In this document: positions 9,489-20,604 of the stretch, piece by piece
Numbering within the stretch: the stretch's first letter is position 1
How the letters are laid out: the number at the start of each line of letters is the position of its first letter
Source: Candidatus Merdivivens pullicola
GTDB taxonomy: Bacteria > Bacteroidota > Bacteroidia > Bacteroidales > UBA932
Assembly (NCBI GenBank): GCA_017694945.1
Contig: JADIMA010000035.1
Location: 1 to 38,661, forward strand
Reading direction: 5' to 3'
DNA length: 38,661 bases
Program-made: the position numbers and the translations under genes
The notes under the pieces: model-generated
The model's input: the letters and a program-made list of their open reading frames with translations, nothing else
Databases searched by the model: none
What the model was told of the DNA's origin: nothing

Positions 9489-9496
9489 CAAAGATA
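9489..9496 (-). promoter_or_regulatory. -7 element (TATCTTTG, minus strand) of the glycosyltransferase gene
   Basis: The plus strand reads CAAAGATA, which is TATCTTTG on the minus strand, an exact TAnnTTTG match 22 bases before the glycosyltransferase ATG. A -33 element is not obvious at the expected distance. It helps decide the start codon at 9467. Confidence 0.6.
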
Positions 9497-9647
9497 GCAA
9501 ATACTTGTAATCATCGGGATTTTTTCGCAATTTTGTTCCGCCTGATAACTAAAACAGTTCAAACGGAAAGGTGCCGGCTTGCCGGGTGTCCCTCCTTTCA
9601 GCAAATAGTACCTAGCTGCAGGACGCAAGGGAAAAAAACTATTCAAA

Positions 9648-10841
9648 ATGAAATCGATTGATCGATTCTTTGTCTTTCTTATGCTTTTCGCCGGCTGTCT
9701 TATGGCCGTATGTTGTGAAAAGCCCGTTCAGGCGGAGCCTGACGACCCTGACAATCCGCCTGTCGATACGACCGGCACGACACCCGTTCCGGAACCGGAT
9801 TCATCGTATGTGGACATAGTCCAGGATGTATTGTACCTTTTAAGGGAAGAGAGCATGGCTCTTGAAATCGACACATGCGGGGCCTCTGCCGCTCCTGTGT
9901 GGGCCAGCAGCGATGAAAGCGTGGCTACAGTAAGCAGCGAGGGGCTGGTAAGAGCCGTGGCTCCGGGCAAGGCGGCAATCAGTGTGGCATGCGGGGATTT
10001 GTACGATGAATGCCCCGTGACGGTTTTCTACGGCGACAAGAAACCGGAAAACGCTTATGTGGGGGATTACTACCTTTCCGACGGTTCGATTCTTGGACAG
10101 AATGCGGCCCCCTCGGAGATAAGGGCGGCCGATGTAATCGGAGTCGTATTCTGCACGGATGTGAGCAGGATGGGAAAGGCCGAGAAGGATTTTCTTATGG
10201 AAAAAGGCATAACGCCGAACGGCCTTGTGATGGCTGCAAGGCACGCCCCGGAACCTTTGAGGTGGTATTATGTCGAAAGGGAATTTGATTTTACCCTTGA
10301 CGAACGTGAAATAGGAATGCAGGACATACTTGTACTTGGTGACCCTGTCGCGACTTACAGGCTTGCCCAGAACGACCTGAACGGTTTCCAGTATTACAAA
10401 TCCATAAGGGAACTCAGGACGGAAGGATACGAGGCGGGATATTACCAGGCTTTCAGTTTTATTGAAGAGTTCGAATCCCAGGTTCCGTCTCCGGAAATCA
10501 CTACCGGATGGTATCTTCCTTCTACCGGACAATGGTTTGACATACTCAGGAACCTTGCAGGGGCTACGCTCAATACCACATCGTCATTCAACGACGGGGA
10601 TTATGGCAATTTCTTCTGGGTCGGCAAGGGAGATGTTCCTGAACTCATGAACGCCAACCTTGAGAAAATTTCCGATGACTGCAAGACCCTTTTTGACGCT
10701 ACTACGAATCAGTTGTGGACATCTTCCCAGGCTTCGTCCAACCAGGCAAGAGTAATCATATTCGACAATGCGTCGTTCATATACTCATACTGGTATTATA
10801 AATTCTATTATTTCGGAGCGCGCTGCGTACTGGGATTCTAA
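9648..10841 (+). CDS. Surface lipoprotein with Big_2 domain and C-terminal lectin-like (FISUMP/DUF1566-like) domain
   Basis: A 397-residue exported protein. The hydrophobic N-terminus contains two candidate lipobox cysteines (FAGC, C17; MAVCC, C22). An Asp/Pro/Thr-rich linker leads to a bacterial Ig-like Big_2 domain (about residues 60-125; WASSDESVATVSSEGLV, VAPGKAAISV). The rest (about 135-397) carries the hallmarks of the FISUMP/DUF1566 group: GDYYLSDGS, GWYLPSTGQW, LWTSSQ and a terminal FGARCVLGF. The same tail architecture occurs in the lipoprotein at 34330. The last 25 residues are very rich in Tyr, Phe and Ser. This fold family (C-type lectin-like) often binds ligands and includes targets of diversity-generating retroelements. 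It has no neighbouring partner gene; the function is probably surface binding, but that is inference. Confidence 0.75.
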   Translation: MKSIDRFFVFLMLFAGCLMAVCCEKPVQAEPDDPDNPPVDTTGTTPVPEPDSSYVDIVQDVLYLLREESMALEIDTCGASAAPVWASSDESVATVSSEGLVRAVAPGKAAISVACGDLYDECPVTVFYGDKKPENAYVGDYYLSDGSILGQNAAPSEIRAADVIGVVFCTDVSRMGKAEKDFLMEKGITPNGLVMAARHAPEPLRWYYVEREFDFTLDEREIGMQDILVLGDPVATYRLAQNDLNGFQYYKSIRELRTEGYEAGYYQAFSFIEEFESQVPSPEITTGWYLPSTGQWFDILRNLAGATLNTTSSFNDGDYGNFFWVGKGDVPELMNANLEKISDDCKTLFDATTNQLWTSSQASSNQARVIIFDNASFIYSYWYYKFYYFGARCVLGF

Positions 10842-10850
10842 GGGATGGCC

Positions 10851-10875
10851 GGCAGGCGTCTTTGTCTCGTCTGCC
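10851..10875 (+). repeat. Small inverted repeat just after the lectin-like lipoprotein gene
   Basis: GGCAGGCG (10851-10858) faces CGTCTGCC (10868-10875) across a 9-base loop, with one G-T pair. It starts ten bases after the stop codon and is separate from the terminator hairpin that follows. No T-run follows it directly, so it is not itself a terminator. Confidence 0.5.
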
Positions 10876-10880
10876 ATAAA

Positions 10881-10920
10881 AAAGACTGGCTGCAACCCGT
10901 GTGCGGCCAGTCTTTCTTTT
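10881..10920. terminator. Bidirectional terminator between the lipoprotein gene and eno
   Basis: AAAGACTGGC (10881-10890) pairs with GCCAGTCTTT (10906-10915), giving a ten-base stem with a further partial stem inside. The plus strand continues TCTTTTAT and the minus strand continues into six or more T (AAAAAA at 10878-10883 on plus). It lies between two convergent genes, so it can serve both. Confidence 0.85.
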
Positions 10921-10942
10921 ATCTTATTCCGCGGAGACGGAA

Positions 10943-12229
<1,287 letters not shown>

Positions 12230-12292
12230 TCAATCAAAATTTAACTCTTAAAAACCGCGCGCATATTAGCAAAAATCATGCCTGTAATTGGC

Positions 12293-14485
12293 TTAGAAAG
12301 GATAACCTACGCCGAAATGCAAGGCGAAAGTATCTGGGCCGAACCATGCCGAAGGATTGACCCATGCCGTGCGTGCCGGGTCGTAAATCCTGACGCCCAT
12401 GTCGAGACGTAAAAGTACAAAGTCCAGGTCTAACCTGATTCCTGCCCCCCAGTTCCATGCCAGGCTTTTGAAAAAGTCCTTTCCGCGCAGCGTCCCCGGG
12501 TCGTTTTCAGTAGATGAGCGCAGATTCCAGATGTTTCCGGCATCCATGAATACGGCTCCGGCAATCTTCCAGAAAATCCTGAACCGGTATTCGATATTTG
12601 CTTCAAGGCGGAAGTCGCCTGTCTGGTTCGGAATTACGAAATTCTCGTTCATCCGGGACATGCCCGGCCCGACGGCCTTTGACTGCCAGCCGCGAAGACT
12701 GCTTGCGCCTCCTGAATAAAACTGTTTTTCAAACGGCATCGCGCTGGAGTTCCCGTAAGAGTAGCCGATGCCTCCCAGCACCCTCGCTGCAAGCGAATGT
12801 TTCCCTTGTTTTCCAAAGAACCATGTCCTGACAAACGAAAGTTCGGCCCTGACAAACTGCGAATAAGGCGTATTCCATATCATGTGGCTTCCGTTTCCAT
12901 CGACAGGCATGAGCGGATTGAAGAGACTGAGGAAGTTGCCTGCAATGTCGAATTGCAGTCTTGAATAGAAATAACTGTTTTTCGGATTTACGGAATTGTC
13001 TGTTGTATAATATATTGTACCTCCCAGACCGAGATCGAAGTGGTTCTGATACGCGCTTTGAAGGTACGGGTTGTTGCTCAAATCGTCGTAGAAGTCGGGG
13101 TCGAGGTTGAACAGTCTGATGATATTCAACTGGACGGGCGACAAGGTATAATAAAACTTTCCTCCGGTATTCCAGTTGTAGCCGAAAGAAGTAGAAATGA
13201 TGTTTCTGGTATATTCCGGCCTGCTCTGGTAATTGTAGGACAGGTTAAGGTCGCTCCGTGGTATCGCCCCGTGGAAAAGTCTGTCGGGCAGGAAAAGGAA
13301 TTTGGGAAAACTTATGCCTGCCGAGATTCCGAGTTCGTTGGATCTGATAGGGTCGTTGAACTTGAACTGGAAGTTGCCCATGAAACTGAGGGTGAACCAC
13401 TCCCCTCCCCGGAAAATGTTCTTGTTGTAGTATGAAAGTGACGGCGAAATGCCGAATAGCCCGGAGGAGTTGGTGGAGGCTTCGAGGTTCACTTTCATGC
13501 CCTGTATCTTGGAACGCGACAGGGAAATGTCACAATCGACGATATTTTCCCCGGCTTTTCTCGTATTGATGTTCACTCCGGCGAAAAGCCTTACTCCGGA
13601 ATATCGCGAATAAGTATTGTTGATGACTTCTTCATTGTACAGGTCCCCCGGTTTTATCAGATTGAGCCTCAGCAGCATGTCCTGCCGTATTTTCATTTCC
13701 GGATCGTGTTTTATCCTGACTTTCCCTATATGGTACCGGTTGTGCCTTATGGAATCGGACAGTTGGCCGCCTCGCGGATGGTTTTCTATGCTGACTCTCA
13801 ACAGCGCGCTGTCTTTTACAAGCGTGGTGTCCGCTTCGAAGAATACGTAATTTTTTGAGAAGTCGTAATATCCGTTGCGGCGGTAAATCGAATTGAACCT
13901 TTGGGATTCGCTCTCCAATGATGCTTCGTTCAGGTAGTCTCCTTTTTTTACCAATGCCTTTGCTGTGTCGGCAAGGGCCAGGGAAAGCATGAGCGAGTCC
14001 TTTATGTCGTATGTTATGCTTTTTATCGGGAATCTTTTTCCGGGAAAGACCTCGTATCTGACATAAGCCCTCTGTTTTTTGTATATTACGGAATCTTTTA
14101 CGACCGAACCGTAGAATCCGAGATAAACCAGGTGGGACGCTATGTTTTCCTTGCTGCTTTCCACGAGGGAGGGGTCGAACCGGACAGGGGCCGTTCCTAT
14201 TTTTTCGACGAAGCGATCCCAGCCGCTGCCCTTTCCGCTGCTCCAGTTATATACATTGAGAAAGGGGTTCCATCCGAAAATGAAATATTTGTTCGGGGAC
14301 TGTTTTATGTATTGTTCAATGTCTGAAACGCTCAGGTCTTTCTTCTTGCTCTTGTCCCCTTTTATTTCGACTGTGTTTTTTGCAAGCCTGTATGTGCCTT
14401 CGGGCAATACCCTGGTGGTACTGCACGATACCGCCGCCAGCAGCGACAGCATGAGGATTATTATTTTGCGCTTAGGGCTTTCCAT
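12293..14485 (-). CDS. TamL-like lipoprotein of the BamA/TamA (Omp85) family
   Basis: A 730-residue outer-membrane assembly protein. The N-terminus MESPKRKIIILMLSLLAAVSC has a lipobox with C21, so the protein is a lipoprotein; lipidated TamA homologues (TamL) are a known Bacteroidota feature. POTRA-like modules occupy about residues 30-310 (FPIKSITYDIKDSL, YHIGKVRIKHDPEM). A 16-strand-type Omp85 barrel follows to the C-terminus. The loop 6 motif is GGASSLRGWQ with R598, equivalent to the VRGF/Y motif of BamA. The protein ends in an aromatic residue (GVGYPF), as barrel proteins do. TamL works with TamB, which is not in this window. Its start lies 17-30 bases from the divergent promoter at 14507-14529. 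Confidence 0.9.
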   Translation of the reverse strand: MESPKRKIIILMLSLLAAVSCSTTRVLPEGTYRLAKNTVEIKGDKSKKKDLSVSDIEQYIKQSPNKYFIFGWNPFLNVYNWSSGKGSGWDRFVEKIGTAPVRFDPSLVESSKENIASHLVYLGFYGSVVKDSVIYKKQRAYVRYEVFPGKRFPIKSITYDIKDSLMLSLALADTAKALVKKGDYLNEASLESESQRFNSIYRRNGYYDFSKNYVFFEADTTLVKDSALLRVSIENHPRGGQLSDSIRHNRYHIGKVRIKHDPEMKIRQDMLLRLNLIKPGDLYNEEVINNTYSRYSGVRLFAGVNINTRKAGENIVDCDISLSRSKIQGMKVNLEASTNSSGLFGISPSLSYYNKNIFRGGEWFTLSFMGNFQFKFNDPIRSNELGISAGISFPKFLFLPDRLFHGAIPRSDLNLSYNYQSRPEYTRNIISTSFGYNWNTGGKFYYTLSPVQLNIIRLFNLDPDFYDDLSNNPYLQSAYQNHFDLGLGGTIYYTTDNSVNPKNSYFYSRLQFDIAGNFLSLFNPLMPVDGNGSHMIWNTPYSQFVRAELSFVRTWFFGKQGKHSLAARVLGGIGYSYGNSSAMPFEKQFYSGGASSLRGWQSKAVGPGMSRMNENFVIPNQTGDFRLEANIEYRFRIFWKIAGAVFMDAGNIWNLRSSTENDPGTLRGKDFFKSLAWNWGAGIRLDLDFVLLRLDMGVRIYDPARTAWVNPSAWFGPDTFALHFGVGYPF

Positions 14486-14506
14486 ACGGGATGCTGTTCA
14501 AAATTA

Positions 14507-14529
14507 TGCAAAAATAGACTATTTTTGCA
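14507..14529. promoter_or_regulatory. Palindromic back-to-back promoter between tamL and the rRNA methyltransferase gene
   Basis: The 23-base sequence is TGCAAAAATA, a GAC spacer, then TATTTTTGCA: a perfect 10+10 inverted repeat. Each arm contains a TAnnTTTG -7 element facing outward: minus strand at 14509-14516 for tamL, plus strand at 14520-14527 for the methyltransferase. For the minus direction a TTG (plus-strand CAA, 14537-14539) lies 20 bases upstream of the -7, the usual -33 spacing; for the plus direction only TTC is present at the matching place. Confidence 0.7.
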
Positions 14530-14549
14530 GATATTACAATGTTGCAGCG

Positions 14550-15296
14550 ATGAGTATTTCCAAAAACGAAATAAAACGCATACGCGCGCTTTCGCAGAAA
14601 AAATTCAGGGATGAAAGCGGTCTGTTCATATGCGAGGGGGAGAAACTGGTTTCCGAAGCCCTTGCATCTTCATTTCAGGTCGAAGCGGTTTACAGGCTTG
14701 AAGACATAGGCGAAGAGGCGATGTCCCGAATCTCGGCCCTTTCCTCGCCTTCTCCGGCTCTTGCCGTCGTGAGAATGCCTGAAAACAGAGACCGCCTTTC
14801 TCCGGAAGCCGCTGCCGCATGGCTTGTTTCCTCCGGCACCGGAAAGGATCCTGTTTTCCTCGGGCTGGACGGGATAAAGGATCCGGGTAACGCCGGCACT
14901 ATCATACGGTTGTCGGACTGGTTCGGGATAGACGGGATATTCGCCTCCGAAGGGACTGTTGACATATATAATCCGAAAGTGGTCCAGGCTACCATGGGGG
15001 CGGTTTTCAGGACAAGGTTCATATATACCAGGCTTGATCGTCTGTGCGAGATCCTCCAGCATGAAAGGATTCCGGTTTACGGTACTTTCCTTGAAGGGGA
15101 AAACATTTACAAGGCCCCGCTGCCGCGCGGAAAAGCAAAAATGATAGTGATGGGGTCGGAATCGAACGGCATATCCGCCGAGACGGCAGCCCGCATCGAC
15201 AGGAAACTTTACATCCCTTCTTTCGGGAACAGCGGAAGCGAATCCCTCAATGTTGCCGTTGCCGCCGCCGTCATTTGCTCGGAGTTCCGAAGGTAG
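14550..15296 (+). CDS. TrmH/SpoU-family RNA 2'-O-ribose methyltransferase
   Basis: A 248-residue SPOUT-class enzyme using S-adenosylmethionine to methylate ribose 2'-OH in rRNA or tRNA. The N-terminal substrate-binding domain (KRIRALSQKKFRDESGLFICEGEKLV) is of the RlmB/TsnR type. The three SpoU motifs are present: DPGNAGTIIR (N114, R120), MGSESNGIS (from M201), and SESLNVAVAAAV (N234). The frame is open for 136 codons upstream through the divergent tamL gene, but the ATG at 14550 follows the promoter directly and gives the usual family N-terminus. Its 3' end overlaps the convergent GH13 gene by 26 bases. The exact nucleotide target cannot be read from the sequence. Confidence 0.9.
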   Translation: MSISKNEIKRIRALSQKKFRDESGLFICEGEKLVSEALASSFQVEAVYRLEDIGEEAMSRISALSSPSPALAVVRMPENRDRLSPEAAAAWLVSSGTGKDPVFLGLDGIKDPGNAGTIIRLSDWFGIDGIFASEGTVDIYNPKVVQATMGAVFRTRFIYTRLDRLCEILQHERIPVYGTFLEGENIYKAPLPRGKAKMIVMGSESNGISAETAARIDRKLYIPSFGNSGSESLNVAVAAAVICSEFRR

Positions 15297-16848
15297 TGAC
15301 CGAGCCGTCCCAAGGCCCGGCCTCCACGCGCACCTCTGTGCCGCTGTTCAATTCTCCGGTTTCTGGGATTGAAAGATATTCGAATGCGTGCGATGGAATC
15401 TTCAGGCGCATGTCGGCCCGTATGTCCGAGAAATTGGCCGCTATCAGTTTCGTCTCTCCCGGGACGTGCCTCAGAAAGACGAAATGCCTGTCCGGGTCGA
15501 ATCCGGCGCTGCCGTGATTGGCATAGCACAGGTCGAACGTAAGCCCATGGGAAAGGGCGGGACTTCCGGCTACGGCGGAAAGCAGCGATTTGTATTTCGC
15601 CAGAACGGCCTTCTCCTCTTCCGAGGAACTGCCTTCAAGGGCGCGCCTTATGGTTCCGATGCTCCAAAAGTCATATATGGTGCTTCTCCCGTCAACCGAA
15701 CTGAAGCCTTCGGCGTCCATCCCCTTTTCGCCGTATTCCTGTCCGGAATATATCATGAAAGGGGCTGTGTTGAACATCAGGGATACATGGAGCGCGGCGA
15801 ACGACTTTTGCGCGCAGCCGCAGAAAAAATCGGATGCTACCCTCTGTTCATCGTGATTCTCAAGAAAGTTGAGCATTTTTGGCTGGAGTTCTCCCAAAAA
15901 CTGCCAATTGCCTGTTATGCCGCTTGCCGAGGCCCCGGATACGGTAATCGACCGCAATTTGTCGTAAAGTCCGGATTTGTCGTAAAGCAGGTCGAAACCT
16001 GCCCGGGAATATTCCCTGTATCTCGACATGTCATATACTTCGGCTATGAAACAAAGTTTTTCTCCGAATTCCTTTTTCATCGCAGGTATCATCCACGAAA
16101 AAAAGTCCGACGGCACCATTTCCACCATGTCGCAACGGAATCCGTCGATGCCTTTTCCCGCCCAGAACCTTATGATATCCGCCATTTTGTCCCAGGTATC
16201 CGTGCGGGAAGTGCCGTAATTCAGTTTTACCGTGTCGTACCAGTCGTTTATGGACGGGCATGCGCTGAAGCAGTCGTTTCCGGTGACTTTGGCCGGATAT
16301 TCCCGGTATTCTTCCCGGTGCGGGATTTCCTCCGGGAGACGAAGGCGTTCTCCGGGTATGTACAGGAAGTCGTTGCCGTCGTCGCGGGCAAGCGAAGTGT
16401 CGTCGTCCTTGCCGAACGGATTTATGCCTGATCTGTATTCCCTGGCTACATGGTTCGGTACGAAATCGATGATTGCCCTCAGACCTGCATCATGCGTGCG
16501 TTTGATCAACTGCTCGAATTCAGCCATTCTTTCTTCCGGATTGTCAGCAAGATACGGGGCTACATCATAGTAATCGCGTATTGCATAGGGAGAGCCTGCC
16601 CTGCCTTTGACCACAGGAAATGAAGACGACGGCTTCCCGGGACAGGAAACCGTCGTGGCATGATCCAATATACCGGTGAACCAGATATCCGTAACTTTCA
16701 GATCGTCGCTCAGGCGTTTCAGCACGGCTCCGGTTATATCCGAGAACTTTCCGCAGCCGTTTTCCAGCAGAGTGCCTCCAGGAATACAACTGTCGTTCCT
16801 GTTTCCGAAGTATCTCGGGAGCACCTGATATATTATACGTTTGCCCAC
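15271..16848 (-). CDS. Cytoplasmic GH13 alpha-amylase-family glycoside hydrolase
   Basis: A 525-residue enzyme of the GH13 family acting on alpha-glucans or maltooligosaccharides. The conserved regions are visible: region I IIDFVPNHV, region II GFRCDMVEM with nucleophile D240, region III FIAEVY with acid/base E270, and region IV FLENHDEQR with D333. A short beta-sheet domain ends the protein. There is no signal peptide, so it acts in the cytoplasm. The start is a GTG (plus-strand CAC, 16846-16848) giving M-G-K-R-I-I-Y-Q-V-L-P-R-Y; AGGGTG overlaps it. It lies 11 bases downstream of the phosphofructokinase gene and is probably co-transcribed. Whether it is an amylase, a glucosidase or a transferase is not decided. 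Confidence 0.9.
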   Translation of the reverse strand: MGKRIIYQVLPRYFGNRNDSCIPGGTLLENGCGKFSDITGAVLKRLSDDLKVTDIWFTGILDHATTVSCPGKPSSSFPVVKGRAGSPYAIRDYYDVAPYLADNPEERMAEFEQLIKRTHDAGLRAIIDFVPNHVAREYRSGINPFGKDDDTSLARDDGNDFLYIPGERLRLPEEIPHREEYREYPAKVTGNDCFSACPSINDWYDTVKLNYGTSRTDTWDKMADIIRFWAGKGIDGFRCDMVEMVPSDFFSWMIPAMKKEFGEKLCFIAEVYDMSRYREYSRAGFDLLYDKSGLYDKLRSITVSGASASGITGNWQFLGELQPKMLNFLENHDEQRVASDFFCGCAQKSFAALHVSLMFNTAPFMIYSGQEYGEKGMDAEGFSSVDGRSTIYDFWSIGTIRRALEGSSSEEEKAVLAKYKSLLSAVAGSPALSHGLTFDLCYANHGSAGFDPDRHFVFLRHVPGETKLIAANFSDIRADMRLKIPSHAFEYLSIPETGELNSGTEVRVEAGPWDGSVTTFGTPSK

Positions 16849-16859
16849 CCTGAAGCGGA

Positions 16860-18089
16860 TTACCAGCCGAGGATGCGTCTGAAATCGTATTTCTCGGGCT
16901 CAGGGAAATATTTCCTTGCGGCCTCGTAGTCCTCAGGCGTAATGTACTGGACGATGTTTTCGTAAAAACTTCTGGCAAGTCCTCCGTTTATATCGACCTT
17001 GCGCGGCGGTATCTTTCCCGAAGCGTCCTGAAGATCTTTAAGATACAGCGGAGATACTTTTCCGGCCGCATCCACATATACCATGCATCCTGTCGCACCG
17101 GCCGAATACAGGCTGTAAACCCCCATTCCCAATTGCGAGCAATATGTAAGGTCGTATGCCACAGGGTCGTTGCACCTGACATCATATCCGATTTCGACAG
17201 GGCGTGTCTTGACCTTAATGCCCATGTCCTTGAGTTCCTTTTCAATAATGTCGTTGAAAAGCACGGCCTTGGAAACTTTGCCCAGTTCCGGGTGTCCGTG
17301 TTCGTCGTACGAGAACTTTATGCCTCTGGCCACGAGTTCATCCGTGTCAAGTTCGTGGAAAACGCCTTCGGATATCATGACGGCCCCGTAGTCTATGCCG
17401 AGAATTTTCCTCTTGATGATGGAAGAAATGGCGAGGGCGATGATTTTCTCAACGGTAATCCTGGTTTTGTCGAACATCTCGGGTATGATGATCATAGGAT
17501 AGTGGCAGGCCGCGCCGATACCCAGGGCAAGGTGTCCTGCCGAACGCCCCATCGCCGCTACGAGCATCCAGTTGCCGGATGTCCTGGCGTCTTCATATAT
17601 GGTGCGTGCTATGCGCGCCCCCTCGTCTTTTGCGGAGTTGAATCCGAAAGTAGGTGCATTGTCGGGCAGAGGAAGATCGTTGTCTATTGTTTTAGGAACA
17701 TGGATGTTCTTGATAGGATAATTGCGGCTTTCCAGAAACTTGGCTACCCTGTTGGCCGTGGAAGCCGTGTCGTCGCCTCCGATTGTCACCAGGAGCCTGA
17801 TGTTGTTGTCTTTGAATAATGAAAGGTTGAAATTGTCTTCAAAGTCTTTGTCGGTCGGTTTGAAACGGCTCATCTGCAGATATGAACCTCCACGGTTGAA
17901 ATACCTGTCGGCCACATTGAATCCCAGTTCTTCGAAATTGGCGTTTTCTGAAAAAAGACCGGAATATCCCCCATGCAGGCCCAATACGCGGAATCCTTTG
18001 GAGATGAATGTTTTTGTAATGCTTCCAATTACGGTGTTGATGCCGGGCGCAGGGCCGCCTCCGGCCAAAATGATAACAGAATCTTTCAT
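16860..18089 (-). CDS. Phosphofructokinase of the diphosphate (PPi)-dependent type
   Basis: A 409-residue PfkA-superfamily enzyme forming fructose 1,6-bisphosphate. The phosphate-donor loop reads AGGGPAPGINTVIG. Two positions used to tell donors apart favour diphosphate: GGDDT (D106, D107), where ATP enzymes have GGDGS, and PKTIDND (K133, D136), where ATP enzymes have PGTIDND. The AAMGRSAGHLALG and PEMFDKTR regions fit the longer group. A TTG at 18113 extends the frame, but it lies within the -7 element 18111-18118, so the ATG at 18089 (MKDSVIILAGGG) is the likely start. It leads a two-gene unit with the GH13 gene. Donor preference is inferred from motifs only. Confidence 0.88.
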   Translation of the reverse strand: MKDSVIILAGGGPAPGINTVIGSITKTFISKGFRVLGLHGGYSGLFSENANFEELGFNVADRYFNRGGSYLQMSRFKPTDKDFEDNFNLSLFKDNNIRLLVTIGGDDTASTANRVAKFLESRNYPIKNIHVPKTIDNDLPLPDNAPTFGFNSAKDEGARIARTIYEDARTSGNWMLVAAMGRSAGHLALGIGAACHYPMIIIPEMFDKTRITVEKIIALAISSIIKRKILGIDYGAVMISEGVFHELDTDELVARGIKFSYDEHGHPELGKVSKAVLFNDIIEKELKDMGIKVKTRPVEIGYDVRCNDPVAYDLTYCSQLGMGVYSLYSAGATGCMVYVDAAGKVSPLYLKDLQDASGKIPPRKVDINGGLARSFYENIVQYITPEDYEAARKYFPEPEKYDFRRILGW

Positions 18090-18110
18090 ATTCAGAATTG
18101 TTTTGTCCTG

Positions 18111-18118
18111 CAAAAATA
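18111..18118 (-). promoter_or_regulatory. -7 element (TATTTTTG, minus strand) of the phosphofructokinase gene
   Basis: The plus strand reads CAAAAATA. It is an exact TAnnTTTG match 21 bases before the ATG at 18089 and overlaps a possible upstream TTG start, which it argues against. It is divergent with the ligA -7 element 13 bases away. Confidence 0.6.
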
Positions 18119-18131
18119 CGAAATAGTTTGT

Positions 18132-20210
<2,079 letters not shown>

Positions 20211-20221
20211 TTTTTTTATTA

Positions 20222-20593
20222 ATGGAAGAATTGAAAACAGGAATGAAGTACAGGTCTGAGATGACCGTTACGGACGACACTACCGCAGTACGTTATGATT
20301 CAGGGGCCCTCCCTGTGTTCTCTACGCCGGCGATGCTTGCGCTAATGGAAGGTGCGTCATGGCACATGGTTAAGAATGCCACTGGGCAGGACACTGTAGG
20401 AACATTGGTGAACATAGAGCATCTCAAGGCATGCAAGGTGGGCACGAAAGTGTGGGCCGATGCCGAACTGACGGCCATCGACGGCAGGAAACTGTCGTTC
20501 AATGTGACCGCATACGATGATAAAGGGGTTATCGGCAAAGGTTATCATGAAAGGTTCATCGTCGATCCTGCAAGATTCATGGGAAAACTTTGA
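20222..20593 (+). CDS. Hotdog-fold thioesterase, FlK-like
   Basis: A 123-residue single-domain hotdog protein. The segment FSTPAMLALMEGAS followed by VNIEHLKAC matches the arrangement of fluoroacetyl-CoA thioesterase FlK, whose catalytic residues are Thr42, Glu50 and His76; here the equivalents would be T35, E43 and H67. Small FlK-like proteins are widespread and probably hydrolyse assorted acyl-CoA esters; fluoroacetyl-CoA itself is an unlikely substrate here. It lies 11 bases after ligA and 11 bases before the YihY-family gene, so it is probably co-transcribed. No link to DNA ligation is evident. Confidence 0.85.
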   Translation: MEELKTGMKYRSEMTVTDDTTAVRYDSGALPVFSTPAMLALMEGASWHMVKNATGQDTVGTLVNIEHLKACKVGTKVWADAELTAIDGRKLSFNVTAYDDKGVIGKGYHERFIVDPARFMGKL

Positions 20594-20604
20594 TTTTAAC
20601 GGAA

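Noticed and set aside
9464..9646. 60-codon minus-strand frame between the glycosyltransferase and lipoprotein genes
   Set aside because: It overlaps the glycosyltransferase promoter and start and resembles no protein.
14142..14549. Upstream in-frame extension of the RNA methyltransferase
   Set aside because: It runs antisense through tamL and across the divergent promoter; the family N-terminus starts at 14550.
15388..16431. Long open frame of 347 codons on the plus strand across the GH13 gene
   Set aside because: It lies fully antisense to a clear GH13 enzyme with all catalytic residues; the protein is composition-biased with no motif. It is a shadow of codon usage.
20590..20604. TTG start for the YihY-family gene overlapping the thioesterase stop
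   Set aside because: A TTG start with TTGA overlap is possible, but the ATG at 20605 is a better codon and has purine-rich sequence before it.
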